From NCBI RefSeq assembly GCF_020529025.1, contig NZ_JACNMM010000002.1:62001-126000 (forward strand): a DNA stretch of 64,000 nucleotides, read 5' to 3'. The notes under the pieces are model-generated. The model ran no database searches. It was not told the DNA's origin and saw only the letters and a program-made list of their open reading frames with translations. Positions 9,500 to 16,142 of the stretch are shown piece after piece (position 1 is the stretch's first letter; every line of letters begins with the position of its first letter). The stretch is from Oceaniglobus trochenteri. Lineage in GTDB: Bacteria; Pseudomonadota; Alphaproteobacteria; Rhodobacterales; Rhodobacteraceae. Both the position numbers and the translations under genes were made by a program.

Positions 9500-10534
9500 T
9501 CAGGGCGCGGGAAGGCGCAGCGCCTCAAGCAGGGATGCCATGTCGGCGGGCATGGGCGATTCAAAGGTCATTTCTTCGTCGCTGCCGGGATGAATGAACC
9601 CCAGGCTGGCCGCGTGCAGCGCCTGACGCCCGAACCCCTGCACCGCCGTCAGCGCCGCAGGGTGCACCGCCTTGGCCGAAAGCTTGCGCCGCCCGCCATA
9701 GGTGGGATCGCCGATCAGACCGTGCCCGGCATGGGCCATGTGCACCCTGATCTGATGGGTGCGCCCGGTTTCCAGCCGGCAGGCCACCAGCGCGGCCACG
9801 GGCGGCGTGCCCAGCTTTTCCAGCGTTTCCACCCGCGTCACCGCATGCCGCCCCCCCTGAAACAGCACCGCCTGGCGCTGGCGGTCGGTCTTGTGGCGGG
9901 CCAGGTGGGTGGTGATCTTCATCACGCTGCCCGCCTCGAAATTGATGCCACGGGTGCCGTGCAGGCGCGGATCGGCGGCATCGGGCGCGCCGTGGCAGAT
10001 GGCCAGATAATGGCGCCGCGCACTGTGCGCCTCGAACTGGGCGGCCAACCCGTGATGCGCCCGGTCGCTTTTCGCCACTACCAGCAATCCGCTGGTGTCC
10101 TTGTCGATCCGGTGGACGATGCCGGGCCGCTTTTCCCCGCCCACGCCCGACAGATCGCCGCCGAAATGGTGCAGCAGGGCATTTACCAGCGTCCCCGAGG
10201 GCGAGCCGGGTGCCGGATGCACCACCATGCCGGCCGGCTTGTCGATCACGATCAGATCGTCGTCTTCATGCACGATGGTCAGGGCGATGTCTTCGGGCGC
10301 GATGTGGCTGTCCTCGGCCACGGGCACCGTAATCTCGACCAGATCGCCCGCCGCGACCCGCGCCTTCTGATCCTGCACCACCGCACCGTTCAGCCGTACC
10401 GCGCCCTCGGCGATCAACCGGGCAAGGCGCGAACGCGAAAGATGCGCCGCCTCTGGCACGTCCAGCGCCAGTGCCTTATCAAGGCGGGCGGGCGGCGCGT
10501 CCGAAATCACGACCTTCAAGGATGTTTCAGACAT
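9500..10534 (-). CDS. rluD: 23S rRNA pseudouridine synthase, RluA/RluD family
   Basis: A 344-residue protein with an N-terminal S4 RNA-binding domain (LSRSRLARLIAEGAVRLNG) and a pseudouridine synthase catalytic domain. The catalytic aspartate is in HRIDKDTSGLLVVAK, and the C-terminal ETGRTHQIRVHMAHAGHGLIGD block is typical of the RluA group. It isomerises uridines in helix 69 of 23S rRNA if truly RluD; RluC cannot be excluded. Its ATG (10534-10532) overlaps the start codon of the divergent gene inside one CATG, so each gene's ribosome-binding site lies within the other's coding DNA. Confidence 0.9.
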   Translation of the reverse strand: MSETSLKVVISDAPPARLDKALALDVPEAAHLSRSRLARLIAEGAVRLNGAVVQDQKARVAAGDLVEITVPVAEDSHIAPEDIALTIVHEDDDLIVIDKPAGMVVHPAPGSPSGTLVNALLHHFGGDLSGVGGEKRPGIVHRIDKDTSGLLVVAKSDRAHHGLAAQFEAHSARRHYLAICHGAPDAADPRLHGTRGINFEAGSVMKITTHLARHKTDRQRQAVLFQGGRHAVTRVETLEKLGTPPVAALVACRLETGRTHQIRVHMAHAGHGLIGDPTYGGRRKLSAKAVHPAALTAVQGFGRQALHAASLGFIHPGSDEEMTFESPMPADMASLLEALRLPAP

Positions 10535-10835
10535 GGACGACACTCCGCTTGATCCCGAACAGCAGCGGATGCTGCGGTTCCTGCGCATTCTGGTGACCGG
10601 CCTGACCGCCACGATGCTGGCGGGTCTGATAATCCTGATCTGGCTGTTTGTCACCCGCTTCCCCGAACCTGTGCCGGTGCTGGCCCTGCCCGATGCCATC
10701 GCCCTGCCCGACGGCACCCGGGCCACCGCCTTTACCCGCGGGCCCGATTGGCTGGCCGTGGTGACGAAAGAGGGCGAGATCCTGATTTTCGATCCCGAGG
10801 GCAAGACCCTGCGCCAAAGGATCGCGATCGACTGA
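10533..10835 (+). CDS. Small membrane-anchored protein, DUF6476-like
   Basis: A 100-residue protein with a cytoplasmic N-terminus, a single membrane helix (about residues 18-42, LVTGLTATMLAGLIILIWLF) and a short C-terminal domain ending in KEGEILIFDPEGKTL. Short proteins of this layout sit divergently from rluD in Rhodobacterales and are annotated DUF6476; function is unknown. The start is fixed by AAGGA 10 nt upstream. The C-terminal part resembles half of a beta-propeller blade, which would be an odd isolated unit. Confidence 0.7.
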   Translation: MDDTPLDPEQQRMLRFLRILVTGLTATMLAGLIILIWLFVTRFPEPVPVLALPDAIALPDGTRATAFTRGPDWLAVVTKEGEILIFDPEGKTLRQRIAID

Positions 10836-10931
10836 GATAGGGCGCATTCACGCCCGAACCGGTCACATTCACGCCAAATTCACCTGATTAACTTCGTTTC
10901 AGAGATAATACCCTGAACCGGAGCCAGCCCC

Positions 10932-11609
10932 ATGCCCTATGTCATCCCGGACCGGAAGATTGCCGTGTTCTTTTCGCCCAAGGGCGCCGGCACCACGATT
11001 CGCGCCGCCATGTTCCGGGCCGAGAACGGTTTTCCCTTCCGCCCCTACCGGGTGGAGGGGCGCGAGATGGATGAGAATTCCATCTGCCGCAACACCAAGT
11101 TCAGCAATGTCGACCATGGCGCGCTTGAGGGATTCGAACGGATCGCCATTCTGCGTGACCCGGTGCGCAGGTTCCTGTCGGCCTATTCCAACCGCGTGCT
11201 GCATTACCGCGAGCTGAGCGAGAAGGCCGTGGGCCGCAAATTGCGCCAACACGGCCTGGCCCCCGACCCCGATATCGACACCTTTGTCGATCACATCGAC
11301 GAATACCGCCGCGTCTCACGCTGGATCGCCCATCACACGGCACGGCAGAACCGCCACCTGGGCAACGACCCGGATCATTTTCACCATGTGTTCCGCACCG
11401 AAGACCTTTCGGCCTTCACCCGCCACCTGTCACACCGCTTCGCCCCGCAACCCGCACCGCCGCGCCTTCAGACCGGCGGGCCGAAATTCCGCCCCGAGGA
11501 TCTGTCGCCCGAAACCCTTCGGCGAATCGAAGCCTTCGTCGTCGAGGACATCGCCTATGAGATGCACCCGGACTATGCCCGCACGCTTGAACTGGCACGG
11601 GCGGCATAG
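10932..11609 (+). CDS. Sulfotransferase family 2-like protein
   Basis: A 225-residue protein with the two PAPS-binding elements of the sulfotransferase fold: a 5'-phosphosulfate loop, FSPKGAGTT, at residues 14-22, and a 3'-phosphate-binding motif, RDPVRRFLSAYSN, at about 75-87. It would transfer sulfate from PAPS to a carbohydrate or similar acceptor; the acceptor is unknown. It is the last host gene before the prophage and reads toward attL. Capsule genes elsewhere in the window might supply an acceptor, but that link is speculation. Confidence 0.82.
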   Translation: MPYVIPDRKIAVFFSPKGAGTTIRAAMFRAENGFPFRPYRVEGREMDENSICRNTKFSNVDHGALEGFERIAILRDPVRRFLSAYSNRVLHYRELSEKAVGRKLRQHGLAPDPDIDTFVDHIDEYRRVSRWIAHHTARQNRHLGNDPDHFHHVFRTEDLSAFTRHLSHRFAPQPAPPRLQTGGPKFRPEDLSPETLRRIEAFVVEDIAYEMHPDYARTLELARAA

Positions 11610-11622
11610 GCTGAAAAGAAAG

Positions 11623-11673
11623 GGATGGTACCACCTCCTGGTCTCGAACCAGGGACCTCTTGATCCACAATCA
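11623..11673. repeat. attL core (51 bp) with displaced tRNA-His 3' fragment
   Basis: This copy is identical over 51 bp to 51087-51137. It holds the original host 3' part of tRNA-His, from the anticodon loop to the CCA end plus 3 nt, cut off from the 5' half when the phage inserted. Sequence diverges directly outside on both sides, defining the crossover segment. Confidence 0.95.
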
Positions 11674-11692
11674 CGACAGGATTGTGCTTTTT
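11666..11692 (+). terminator. Hairpin spanning the attL/attP junction
   Basis: CACAATC (11666-11672), a 7-nt loop and GATTGTG (11680-11686) are followed by CTTTTTC. The left arm is in the att core and the right arm is phage DNA, so the terminator exists only in attL and attP. In excised phage DNA it would stop rightward late transcription from entering the integrase side. Confidence 0.55.
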
Positions 11693-11789
11693 CAATGAGT
11701 TGCTGAATTCTCGGCGTTGGATTGCACTCAATGGAATCAATAGGTTGAAATCTGTCCGATCAATCGAGTTGGACTGACGGACAAAAAAA

Positions 11790-11810
11790 GGGGGCCGAAG
11801 CCCCCTTTTC
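11790..11810. terminator. Bidirectional intrinsic terminator
   Basis: GGGGGC (11790-11795), loop CGAA, GCCCCC (11800-11805), then TTTTC on the plus strand and a run of seven T on the minus strand. It lies just after the stop of the minus-strand HTH gene and so ends the leftward transcript before the att site, while also stopping rightward read-through. Confidence 0.85.
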
Positions 11811-11812
11811 GT

Positions 11813-12001
11813 TCAGATCAGATCGAACAGGTTGGGTTCAGAACCAGACCCATCGTTTTTTATCTCACTGATCCTGCCCGGGTTCACGTCATAGTCCGCT
11901 GCAATCCGGTTCTGAAACTCGCCTCGCTTCAAGCGTTCCAAGATGACCTTTCGATCTTCTTCACTGAGTTTCCTGCTCGGTCTTCTGTGGTCGTCGCTCA
12001 T
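11813..12001 (-). CDS. Small helix-turn-helix protein of the prophage left end
   Basis: A 62-residue protein, basic at the N-terminus, with a predicted HTH: LSEEDRKVILERLKRGEFQNRIAADYDVNPGRISEIKND resembles the Hin/resolvase-type or transposase-like fold that reads short DNA sites. It lies downstream of the integrase, on the same strand, and ends at a strong terminator. A role near att, such as a directionality or accessory DNA-binding factor, or a small regulator, is possible but unproven. Its base composition is lower in GC than the structural genes. Confidence 0.6.
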   Translation of the reverse strand: MSDDHRRPSRKLSEEDRKVILERLKRGEFQNRIAADYDVNPGRISEIKNDGSGSEPNLFDLI

Positions 12002-12067
12002 ATTCTGGCCTCATAGTTGGCCGAAACAGGGTTGACTGACGTGGAAATTCTCCAGTATCTCTACCGG

Positions 12068-12141
12068 TGTTTAGAGTGTCAGTCGCCCTGCAACGGCGTT
12101 TGAATTAACCACGGACCTCCTGCAAGAGGCCGTGGTTTTTT
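12068..12141 (+). ncRNA. Candidate small RNA next to the integrase gene
   Basis: TTGACT (12032-12037) and TATCTC (12056-12061) are 18 nt apart and would start an RNA near 12068. About 75 nt later a terminator with stem CCACGG/CCGTGG plus CCTC/GAGG is followed by TTTTTTT. There is no ORF in between. The transcript runs opposite to the HTH and integrase genes and is the only reason I can see for a plus-strand terminator here. The RNA is inferred from these two signals. Confidence 0.35.
12109..12141 (+). terminator. Strong plus-strand intrinsic terminator
   Basis: CCACGG (12109-12114), a bulged A, CCTC, loop CTGCAA, GAGG and CCGTGG (12130-12135), then seven T. The minus-strand side lacks a T-run, so it is directional. 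It faces away from the leftward integrase operon. Confidence 0.8.
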
Positions 12142-12335
12142 CGTATTAGGGGGCGGAGCCGATTCGAGCAAGCGGAAATATGTCAACCCCCCGAATTGCG
12201 CACCAAATACAACCGTACAGTGACATAGTGGGGAGTGGCCACCCCCCTACTTAGCGCCGAAGAAAGCCCTCTGTGACGCGCCCTGCGCCACCTTTGAGGT
12301 GTTCACCTAACGTTTCAGACACAAGTTACAGAGCC

Positions 12336-13568
12336 TCATGCCCGTCGCTTCTTCTCTTGCGGCCTCTGCACCGCGCTGATGGCGCTGGCGGCCAGCTGGT
12401 CAGACCCGGGCATGTAGACCTGGCGCAGGCTGGCGTCGGTGCCAGCGGTATTGCCCAGGGCATCGTCCACATCGTCGCTGGCGATGCCGGCATGACGGGC
12501 GTTGTCCGAAAAGGTGCGGCGCAGGTCGCGGAACTGAACCGGCTGAAGCTTGCCGGGAACGCCGGCGACGCTGGGCACCGATTTTGCCGCAAGGTCGCGG
12601 ACCTGGCGGAACAGTTTTTCGTGGCGGTCCTTGGTCATCGGTGCGCCGGTCCTGTCAGCCACGACAAGGGGCGCTTCGGGGTCGATCTGGTGGCAGGGGA
12701 AATCCCCGGCACGGATGCGATGGATGGCGGCCATCACGAGCGGCGCGACTTCGGGATGCACCATGAGGCGGGATATCTTGTTCTTCCGGTCTTTCGACCG
12801 CTTGAGCGTCCAGGCCAATGCGTGGCCGGTTTCGAACTGGTGCTGGCCGAAGGCCCCGGCCGTGGCGTTGACGATGCAGTCGGTCACGCGCTGGCCCATG
12901 AACATCGACAGCGCCATCGTCAGGCGCAGCGAGGGCAGCGCCAGCTGATCGGCGGCACGTTCCAGCGCCTCGAACTCTGCCCAGCTGACCAGGCGGTTGC
13001 GGGCGGCCGGGCTTTCCATGCGGATCTTCTGCGCCGGGTTGTATTCGATCAGCCCTTTCAGTTCGGCATAGGTCAGCACGGCGCTGAGCGAAACGATCAG
13101 CCGCTGCGCACCGCGCGCGCCCAGGTCGGCCAGCAGGCTTTCATACCAGGTATAGATCACGGGCTTGGTCAAAGCGCGCACCGGTGTGCCGCCCCAGACT
13201 TTCAGAATGCGCGTGATGTCATAGCGCAGGTTCTTTTTGTGCGCCTCGGAATTCTTGTGAAACAGGCGGTTTTTCGGGTCGAGATACATCGAGCAGACCG
13301 CGTCGATCGAACCGCGCGCGGCCGCCTGCAGGCGGGTCGGCTTCGATGCCTTGCCCTTGCCCCCCAACTTGTCGGCTTCGCGGGTCAGTTCGGCCGCCTT
13401 GCGGTTCGACCAGGTCAGGCGGTTGCCGTCGAGTTCGACCACTTTCAGGCCCAGTCTGCGTTGCGCGGCCGTGGGTTCCCACCAGATGCGCCAGTCGGCA
13501 GTGCGGGCGCGCCAACGCTGGCGCAATCCCGCTGCCGGTTTGGCGATCGGGGGCTTTCGGTCGGTCAC
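12336..13568 (-). CDS. int: Tyrosine recombinase integrase of the prophage
   Basis: A 410-residue site-specific recombinase. An N-terminal core-binding SAM-like region (about 90-210) precedes the catalytic domain with box I MFMGQRVTDC (catalytic Arg) and box II FRDLRRTFSDNARHAG with the second Arg; the nucleophile tyrosine is in ASLRQVYMPG near the C-terminus. The usual box II histidine is replaced (FRDLRR). I chose the GTG at 13568 because it overlaps the upstream stop as GTGA; a longer frame to 13883 runs through two other genes in low-complexity sequence. It sits near attL, as expected, and catalyses integration at tRNA-His. Confidence 0.93.
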   Translation of the reverse strand: MTDRKPPIAKPAAGLRQRWRARTADWRIWWEPTAAQRRLGLKVVELDGNRLTWSNRKAAELTREADKLGGKGKASKPTRLQAAARGSIDAVCSMYLDPKNRLFHKNSEAHKKNLRYDITRILKVWGGTPVRALTKPVIYTWYESLLADLGARGAQRLIVSLSAVLTYAELKGLIEYNPAQKIRMESPAARNRLVSWAEFEALERAADQLALPSLRLTMALSMFMGQRVTDCIVNATAGAFGQHQFETGHALAWTLKRSKDRKNKISRLMVHPEVAPLVMAAIHRIRAGDFPCHQIDPEAPLVVADRTGAPMTKDRHEKLFRQVRDLAAKSVPSVAGVPGKLQPVQFRDLRRTFSDNARHAGIASDDVDDALGNTAGTDASLRQVYMPGSDQLAASAISAVQRPQEKKRRA

Positions 13569-13693
13569 GGCCGCACCAACAGATAGGTGGCCAGCGCCAC
13601 GATGGCGATGGCGGCCGATACGTAGAGCGCCAGCGGCCGGCGCGGCGCAGGGCGGCGCCCCCAGACGCCCAGGAAATCGCGCTTGTCGTCCAT
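13565..13693 (-). CDS. 42-residue single-span membrane protein
   Basis: MDDKRDFLGVWGRRPAPRRP is followed by a hydrophobic helix (about residues 22-39) ending in LLVRP. It overlaps the upstream gene by one base (TGATG) and the integrase by four (GTGA), so it is translationally locked into the operon. No family is recognised. Such tiny membrane proteins in lysogeny operons can affect superinfection, but nothing here proves that. Confidence 0.55.
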   Translation of the reverse strand: MDDKRDFLGVWGRRPAPRRPLALYVSAAIAIVALATYLLVRP

Positions 13694-14022
13694 CACGCGC
13701 CCCCGCTGGCAAGGCGCAGCAGATGCACGGTGGCGCCGGCCCCGGCACTGGAGCCCGGGCGCGCCGGCGCGGCGTCGGTGTCGGCCCTGGCATAGCCCTG
13801 GGTGGCGATCCATTGCAGCACGGCCGAGCGCCGCCAGGTGACGGGGCGCAGGCGGTGCGGCGACGGACAGGGGAAGCCTTCATCCTCGATCAGGCGGGGG
13901 GCGTTGCGGTTGAACGCCCCCACGGACATGTCGAGCAGGCCTGCGATTTCGCGGGCGCCGATCCACAGGGGGGCCGGTTTATCCTGCGTGCTGGCGGTGG
14001 CTGCGGAAGACGACTGCGACAT
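13693..14022 (-). CDS. AlpA/excisionase-like HTH protein
   Basis: A 109-residue protein. LWIGAREIAGLLDMSVGAFNRNAPRLIEDEGFP (about residues 19-51) fits the winged-helix MerR/AlpA 'phage transcriptional regulator' family, followed by the RPVTWRRSAVLQWI segment that normally closes the domain. The start at 14022 has AGGAG 9 nt upstream; this ribosome-binding site lies inside the end of the upstream gene, whose frame overlaps by 44 nt. Its place directly before the integrase suggests a role as excisionase or regulator of int. Confidence 0.72.
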   Translation of the reverse strand: MSQSSSAATASTQDKPAPLWIGAREIAGLLDMSVGAFNRNAPRLIEDEGFPCPSPHRLRPVTWRRSAVLQWIATQGYARADTDAAPARPGSSAGAGATVHLLRLASGGA

Positions 14023-14563
14023 CGGTTGCACTCCTGTTGGCGAGGGCCGGGAAGGCGGCATGGGGCAGGACGACGGCACGGGCGCGCTGTCCTGCGAAGG
14101 TCATGTTGCGACGGATTGCGCCGGGCTGTGCGCTGATCACCCTGCCCCAGCCGCCATTGCTCCAGGCGGTACCGATAAAGACATCGGCCAGGAATGGGAT
14201 CACGGCGCTGGTGGCCACGGCGATGCCGTCGGGCCGATAGCGAATGCCCGCATGGGCCATCGCCGCATTTTGGTGGGCTAGGTCTTCGGCAGAGCCTGCC
14301 ACCTTGGCCATCGCGATCAGCCAGTCGATGACCGTCGCCTCGTGGCCGTCTAGCGGCAGGAACGGCGCGGAACACAGGTGCGCCAGAACTTCGGCCCGGG
14401 CGTCGGGTCCGGTGCCCGCCCCGGCCACGTCAAGATCCAGCATCTTGTAGTTGCGCCCCTGCAACCGGCGGCGCAGGGCACGCTCGGCCGAGGGGCGGTC
14501 ATGGGCCACGAGGGTGATCCGCCGGGTGCAGCATTCGTCGATGGTGGCGGTGAAGGCAATCAT
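13979..14563 (-). CDS. Hypothetical early prophage protein
   Basis: A 194-residue soluble protein starting MIAFTATIDECCTRRITLVAHDRPSAE. No transmembrane segment and no motif I recognise. It meets the upstream 74-residue ORF at 14563 with overlapping stop and start, and its 3' end contains the ribosome-binding site and first codons of the AlpA-like gene. This overlap suggests that translation of one affects the other. Confidence 0.6.
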   Translation of the reverse strand: MIAFTATIDECCTRRITLVAHDRPSAERALRRRLQGRNYKMLDLDVAGAGTGPDARAEVLAHLCSAPFLPLDGHEATVIDWLIAMAKVAGSAEDLAHQNAAMAHAGIRYRPDGIAVATSAVIPFLADVFIGTAWSNGGWGRVISAQPGAIRRNMTFAGQRARAVVLPHAAFPALANRSATDVAVVFRSHRQHAG

Positions 14564-14787
14564 CAGGAAACACCCCCCGCCTCAAGAGCGTCGGCCAGCC
14601 TGCGCAGGTTGGCGACCGCCTTCCCCGTTTCGGCCTCGTCGCCCAAGTGGCCTTCGTCGATGGCGTAATCCATATCGACATTGCAGAAGGCGTTGGTCAC
14701 GACGAACACGAACTGCTCCGCATTGTCGCTCAACGCATCCGCCATCTGGCTGCGCAGGATGCCGGTTTGGAAATGGTAATCGCTCAT
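14563..14787 (-). CDS. Hypothetical small protein, leftward operon
   Basis: A 74-residue acidic protein, MSDYHFQTGILRSQMADALS..., ending in a heptad-like helical stretch (AVANLRRLADALEA). It overlaps the upstream ORF by 4 nt (ATGA). No family recognised. Confidence 0.55.
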   Translation of the reverse strand: MSDYHFQTGILRSQMADALSDNAEQFVFVVTNAFCNVDMDYAIDEGHLGDEAETGKAVANLRRLADALEAGGVS

Positions 14788-15035
14788 GCCGCATCCCCCC
14801 CGTCGACGAGGGCTGGCGCGGCGAAGGCCACGACCGTGGTCGGTCGGGCCATCGCTGCGCGCCGCTCCACCAGCTCGTCGAGCAGACCGGGCATGTGGTG
14901 AAGGAGGGCTTCGGCCTCGGTGGCCGAAAGAGTGTCGCCACGGCGCAGATCATAGGTGGCATCGCGCAGGCAGCGCAGGAAGCCATCCGAGATTGGCGCG
15001 GGGGCGTGGCGGGAATTGGCGGGGTTCAACGGCAT
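14784..15035 (-). CDS. Hypothetical small protein, leftward operon
   Basis: An 83-residue protein with a mostly helical centre (FLRCLRDATYDLRRGDTLSATEAEALLHHMPGLLDEL) and no recognised domain. It overlaps both neighbours, by 10 nt upstream and 4 nt downstream. It belongs to the tightly packed int operon. Confidence 0.55.
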   Translation of the reverse strand: MPLNPANSRHAPAPISDGFLRCLRDATYDLRRGDTLSATEAEALLHHMPGLLDELVERRAAMARPTTVVAFAAPALVDGGDAA

Positions 15036-15397
15036 GACGTTTCCTTTTCGGCAAGGGCCAGCGCCATGGCGCGGCCGACTTTGGGAAGGCGCATGAGCCG
15101 CAGGGCAAGATCGCCCGCTTCACGGTCCATGAGCGAGGGGTGGATAAAGGCGGGTGTGCCGTCGATCCCGTCGATGAAGGCCATGATGTGGTGGCCGGTG
15201 GCGCGGGAAATGGCGAGGCTTTGCGCCAGGGTGACGGGCGTGTGGCCCTGGATGATGTCGATGACCTGGCCAAAAGGCAGGCCCGAGGCATCGGCAAGAT
15301 CGCGGGCCGACATGTTGCACAGATCCATGATGTGTCGGATCCGTTGCGCCAGCAGGCTGTCGGTCTGGGCGGGGTTGGGTGCGGCAATGGCCATCAT
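15026..15397 (-). CDS. XRE-like HTH protein
   Basis: A 123-residue protein. LAQRIRHIMDLCNMSARDLADASGLPFGQVIDIIQGHTPVTLAQSLAISRATG (about residues 15-65) has the spacing of a Cro/C1-type helix-turn-helix. I chose the ATG at 15397, which overlaps the upstream stop (ATGA), over the 17-residue longer frame. The C-terminal half is not recognised. It may regulate the leftward operon or the host, but no target is visible. Confidence 0.6.
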   Translation of the reverse strand: MMAIAAPNPAQTDSLLAQRIRHIMDLCNMSARDLADASGLPFGQVIDIIQGHTPVTLAQSLAISRATGHHIMAFIDGIDGTPAFIHPSLMDREAGDLALRLMRLPKVGRAMALALAEKETSCR

Positions 15398-15714
15398 GCC
15401 GCGCGCTCCAGCGAAAGCCCCTGAAAGCGGTGGCGCGAAAAGCTGCACAGCAGGGCCATGTCGAAGGGCATGCCTTCGTGCATCAGGTCATAGACCCGTT
15501 CGCCGTGCCAGCGCCCTTCCGGCCCGTCGAGCCAATCGCGGGCGCGGATCGCCGTCACGTCGCGTTCACGCATGACATAGCGGGCGGCCAGATCGAACCG
15601 GCGTGCCTGTTCGGCTTCGGGGATTTCGGGCTGATCGCCGAAAAGATCGAACACGGCGCGGCGGATGACGCCGTTGAACCCATGTTCGGGGTTGGCAGTG
15701 GTGATCGGGGGCAT
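15394..15714 (-). CDS. Hypothetical protein, first gene of leftward (int) operon
   Basis: A 106-residue protein with AGGAG 10 nt before its ATG. It contains an acidic helical middle and the segment FGDQPEIPEAEQARRFDLAARYVMRERD. No family recognised. It is the first gene behind the promoter and operator at 15746-15809, so it should be among the first proteins made when repression is lifted on the left side. Confidence 0.6.
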   Translation of the reverse strand: MPPITTANPEHGFNGVIRRAVFDLFGDQPEIPEAEQARRFDLAARYVMRERDVTAIRARDWLDGPEGRWHGERVYDLMHEGMPFDMALLCSFSRHRFQGLSLERAA

Positions 15715-15745
15715 GAGGCCAAGCTCCTGTGCTGGTTACACACAA

Positions 15746-15775
15746 GAGTTAGGAGTAGCTACCTCACACTGTCAA
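15746..15775 (-). promoter_or_regulatory. Leftward promoter (PL-like) of the int operon
   Basis: A perfect TTGACA (15775-15770) and TAACTC (15751-15746) are 18 nt apart on the minus strand. The spacer is filled by GTGAGGTAGCTAC, a copy of the operator element also found at the start of the cro-position gene. Start of transcription would be near 15739. Confidence 0.65.
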
Positions 15776-15809
15776 CTAAAAAGGATCATTTTTCTCACGT
15801 TAGGGTGAG
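15754..15809. promoter_or_regulatory. OL-like operator region
   Basis: It contains GAGTAGCTACCTCACAC (15754-15770), which recurs with one mismatch at 16856-16872, and the inverted repeat CTCAC-N6-GTGAG (15794-15809), which recurs at 16782-16797. Both inverted repeats are followed by ATAT. The shared elements on both sides of the repressor gene imply one repressor binding both regions. Confidence 0.65.
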
Positions 15810-15821
15810 ATATGTGACCAA

Positions 15822-16142
15822 CTAAAGGCCAGCCGCCGCTTCATTGCCCAACTGGCCGTATCGCTCAACCCGCTCGTGAAGGGGGAGAAACAGAAACTTG
15901 GGGTCACCCGCAGATGGATTGATCATCCAAGAACCAAAGTCGGCAAAAAGCACGTATTCCCCACATCTTTTTGCAGTTTTCGACGTAAACCGATAGCGCT
16001 GCAATTCTCTCCAGGTTGTCAGCACATGCTGGGCAATAGTGGGCGAGGGCTTCAGAATGTTTCCCGTCCTCATGTCCACAACCCTAAGCCCACGAAGGAT
16101 TCCGTTGGTGACTTGAAATCGCTGTTCTTGATACATGATCAT
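15822..16142 (-). CDS. Hypothetical protein co-transcribed with the repressor
   Basis: A 106-residue protein beginning MIMYQEQRFQVTNGILRGLRVVD. It starts one base after the repressor stop, so it is in the prophage-maintenance transcript and should be made in the lysogen. No membrane segment and no recognised domain. The position behind cI is where lysogenic-conversion or superinfection-exclusion genes often sit; that is inference only. Its GC is lower than the late genes. Confidence 0.6.
   Translation of the reverse strand: MIMYQEQRFQVTNGILRGLRVVDMRTGNILKPSPTIAQHVLTTWRELQRYRFTSKTAKRCGEYVLFADFGSWMINPSAGDPKFLFLPLHERVERYGQLGNEAAAGL

Larger units (their letters stand above)
12002..12335. other. 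334-bp non-coding stretch between HTH gene and integrase
   Basis: No ORF with good start context is seen on either strand. It holds a promoter-like TTGACT/TATCTC pair (12032-12061, plus strand) and a strong hairpin terminator (12109-12141). The rest shows nothing I can name. Confidence 0.5.

Noticed and set aside
12273-13586. 437-codon plus-strand frame antisense to the integrase
   Set aside because: The minus-strand integrase motifs are clear; the plus frame has no recognisable fold.
13569-13883. 105-codon N-terminal extension of the integrase frame
   Set aside because: It is Pro/Arg/Ala-rich low complexity and overlaps two other coupled genes; the GTGA overlap at 13568 gives a better start.
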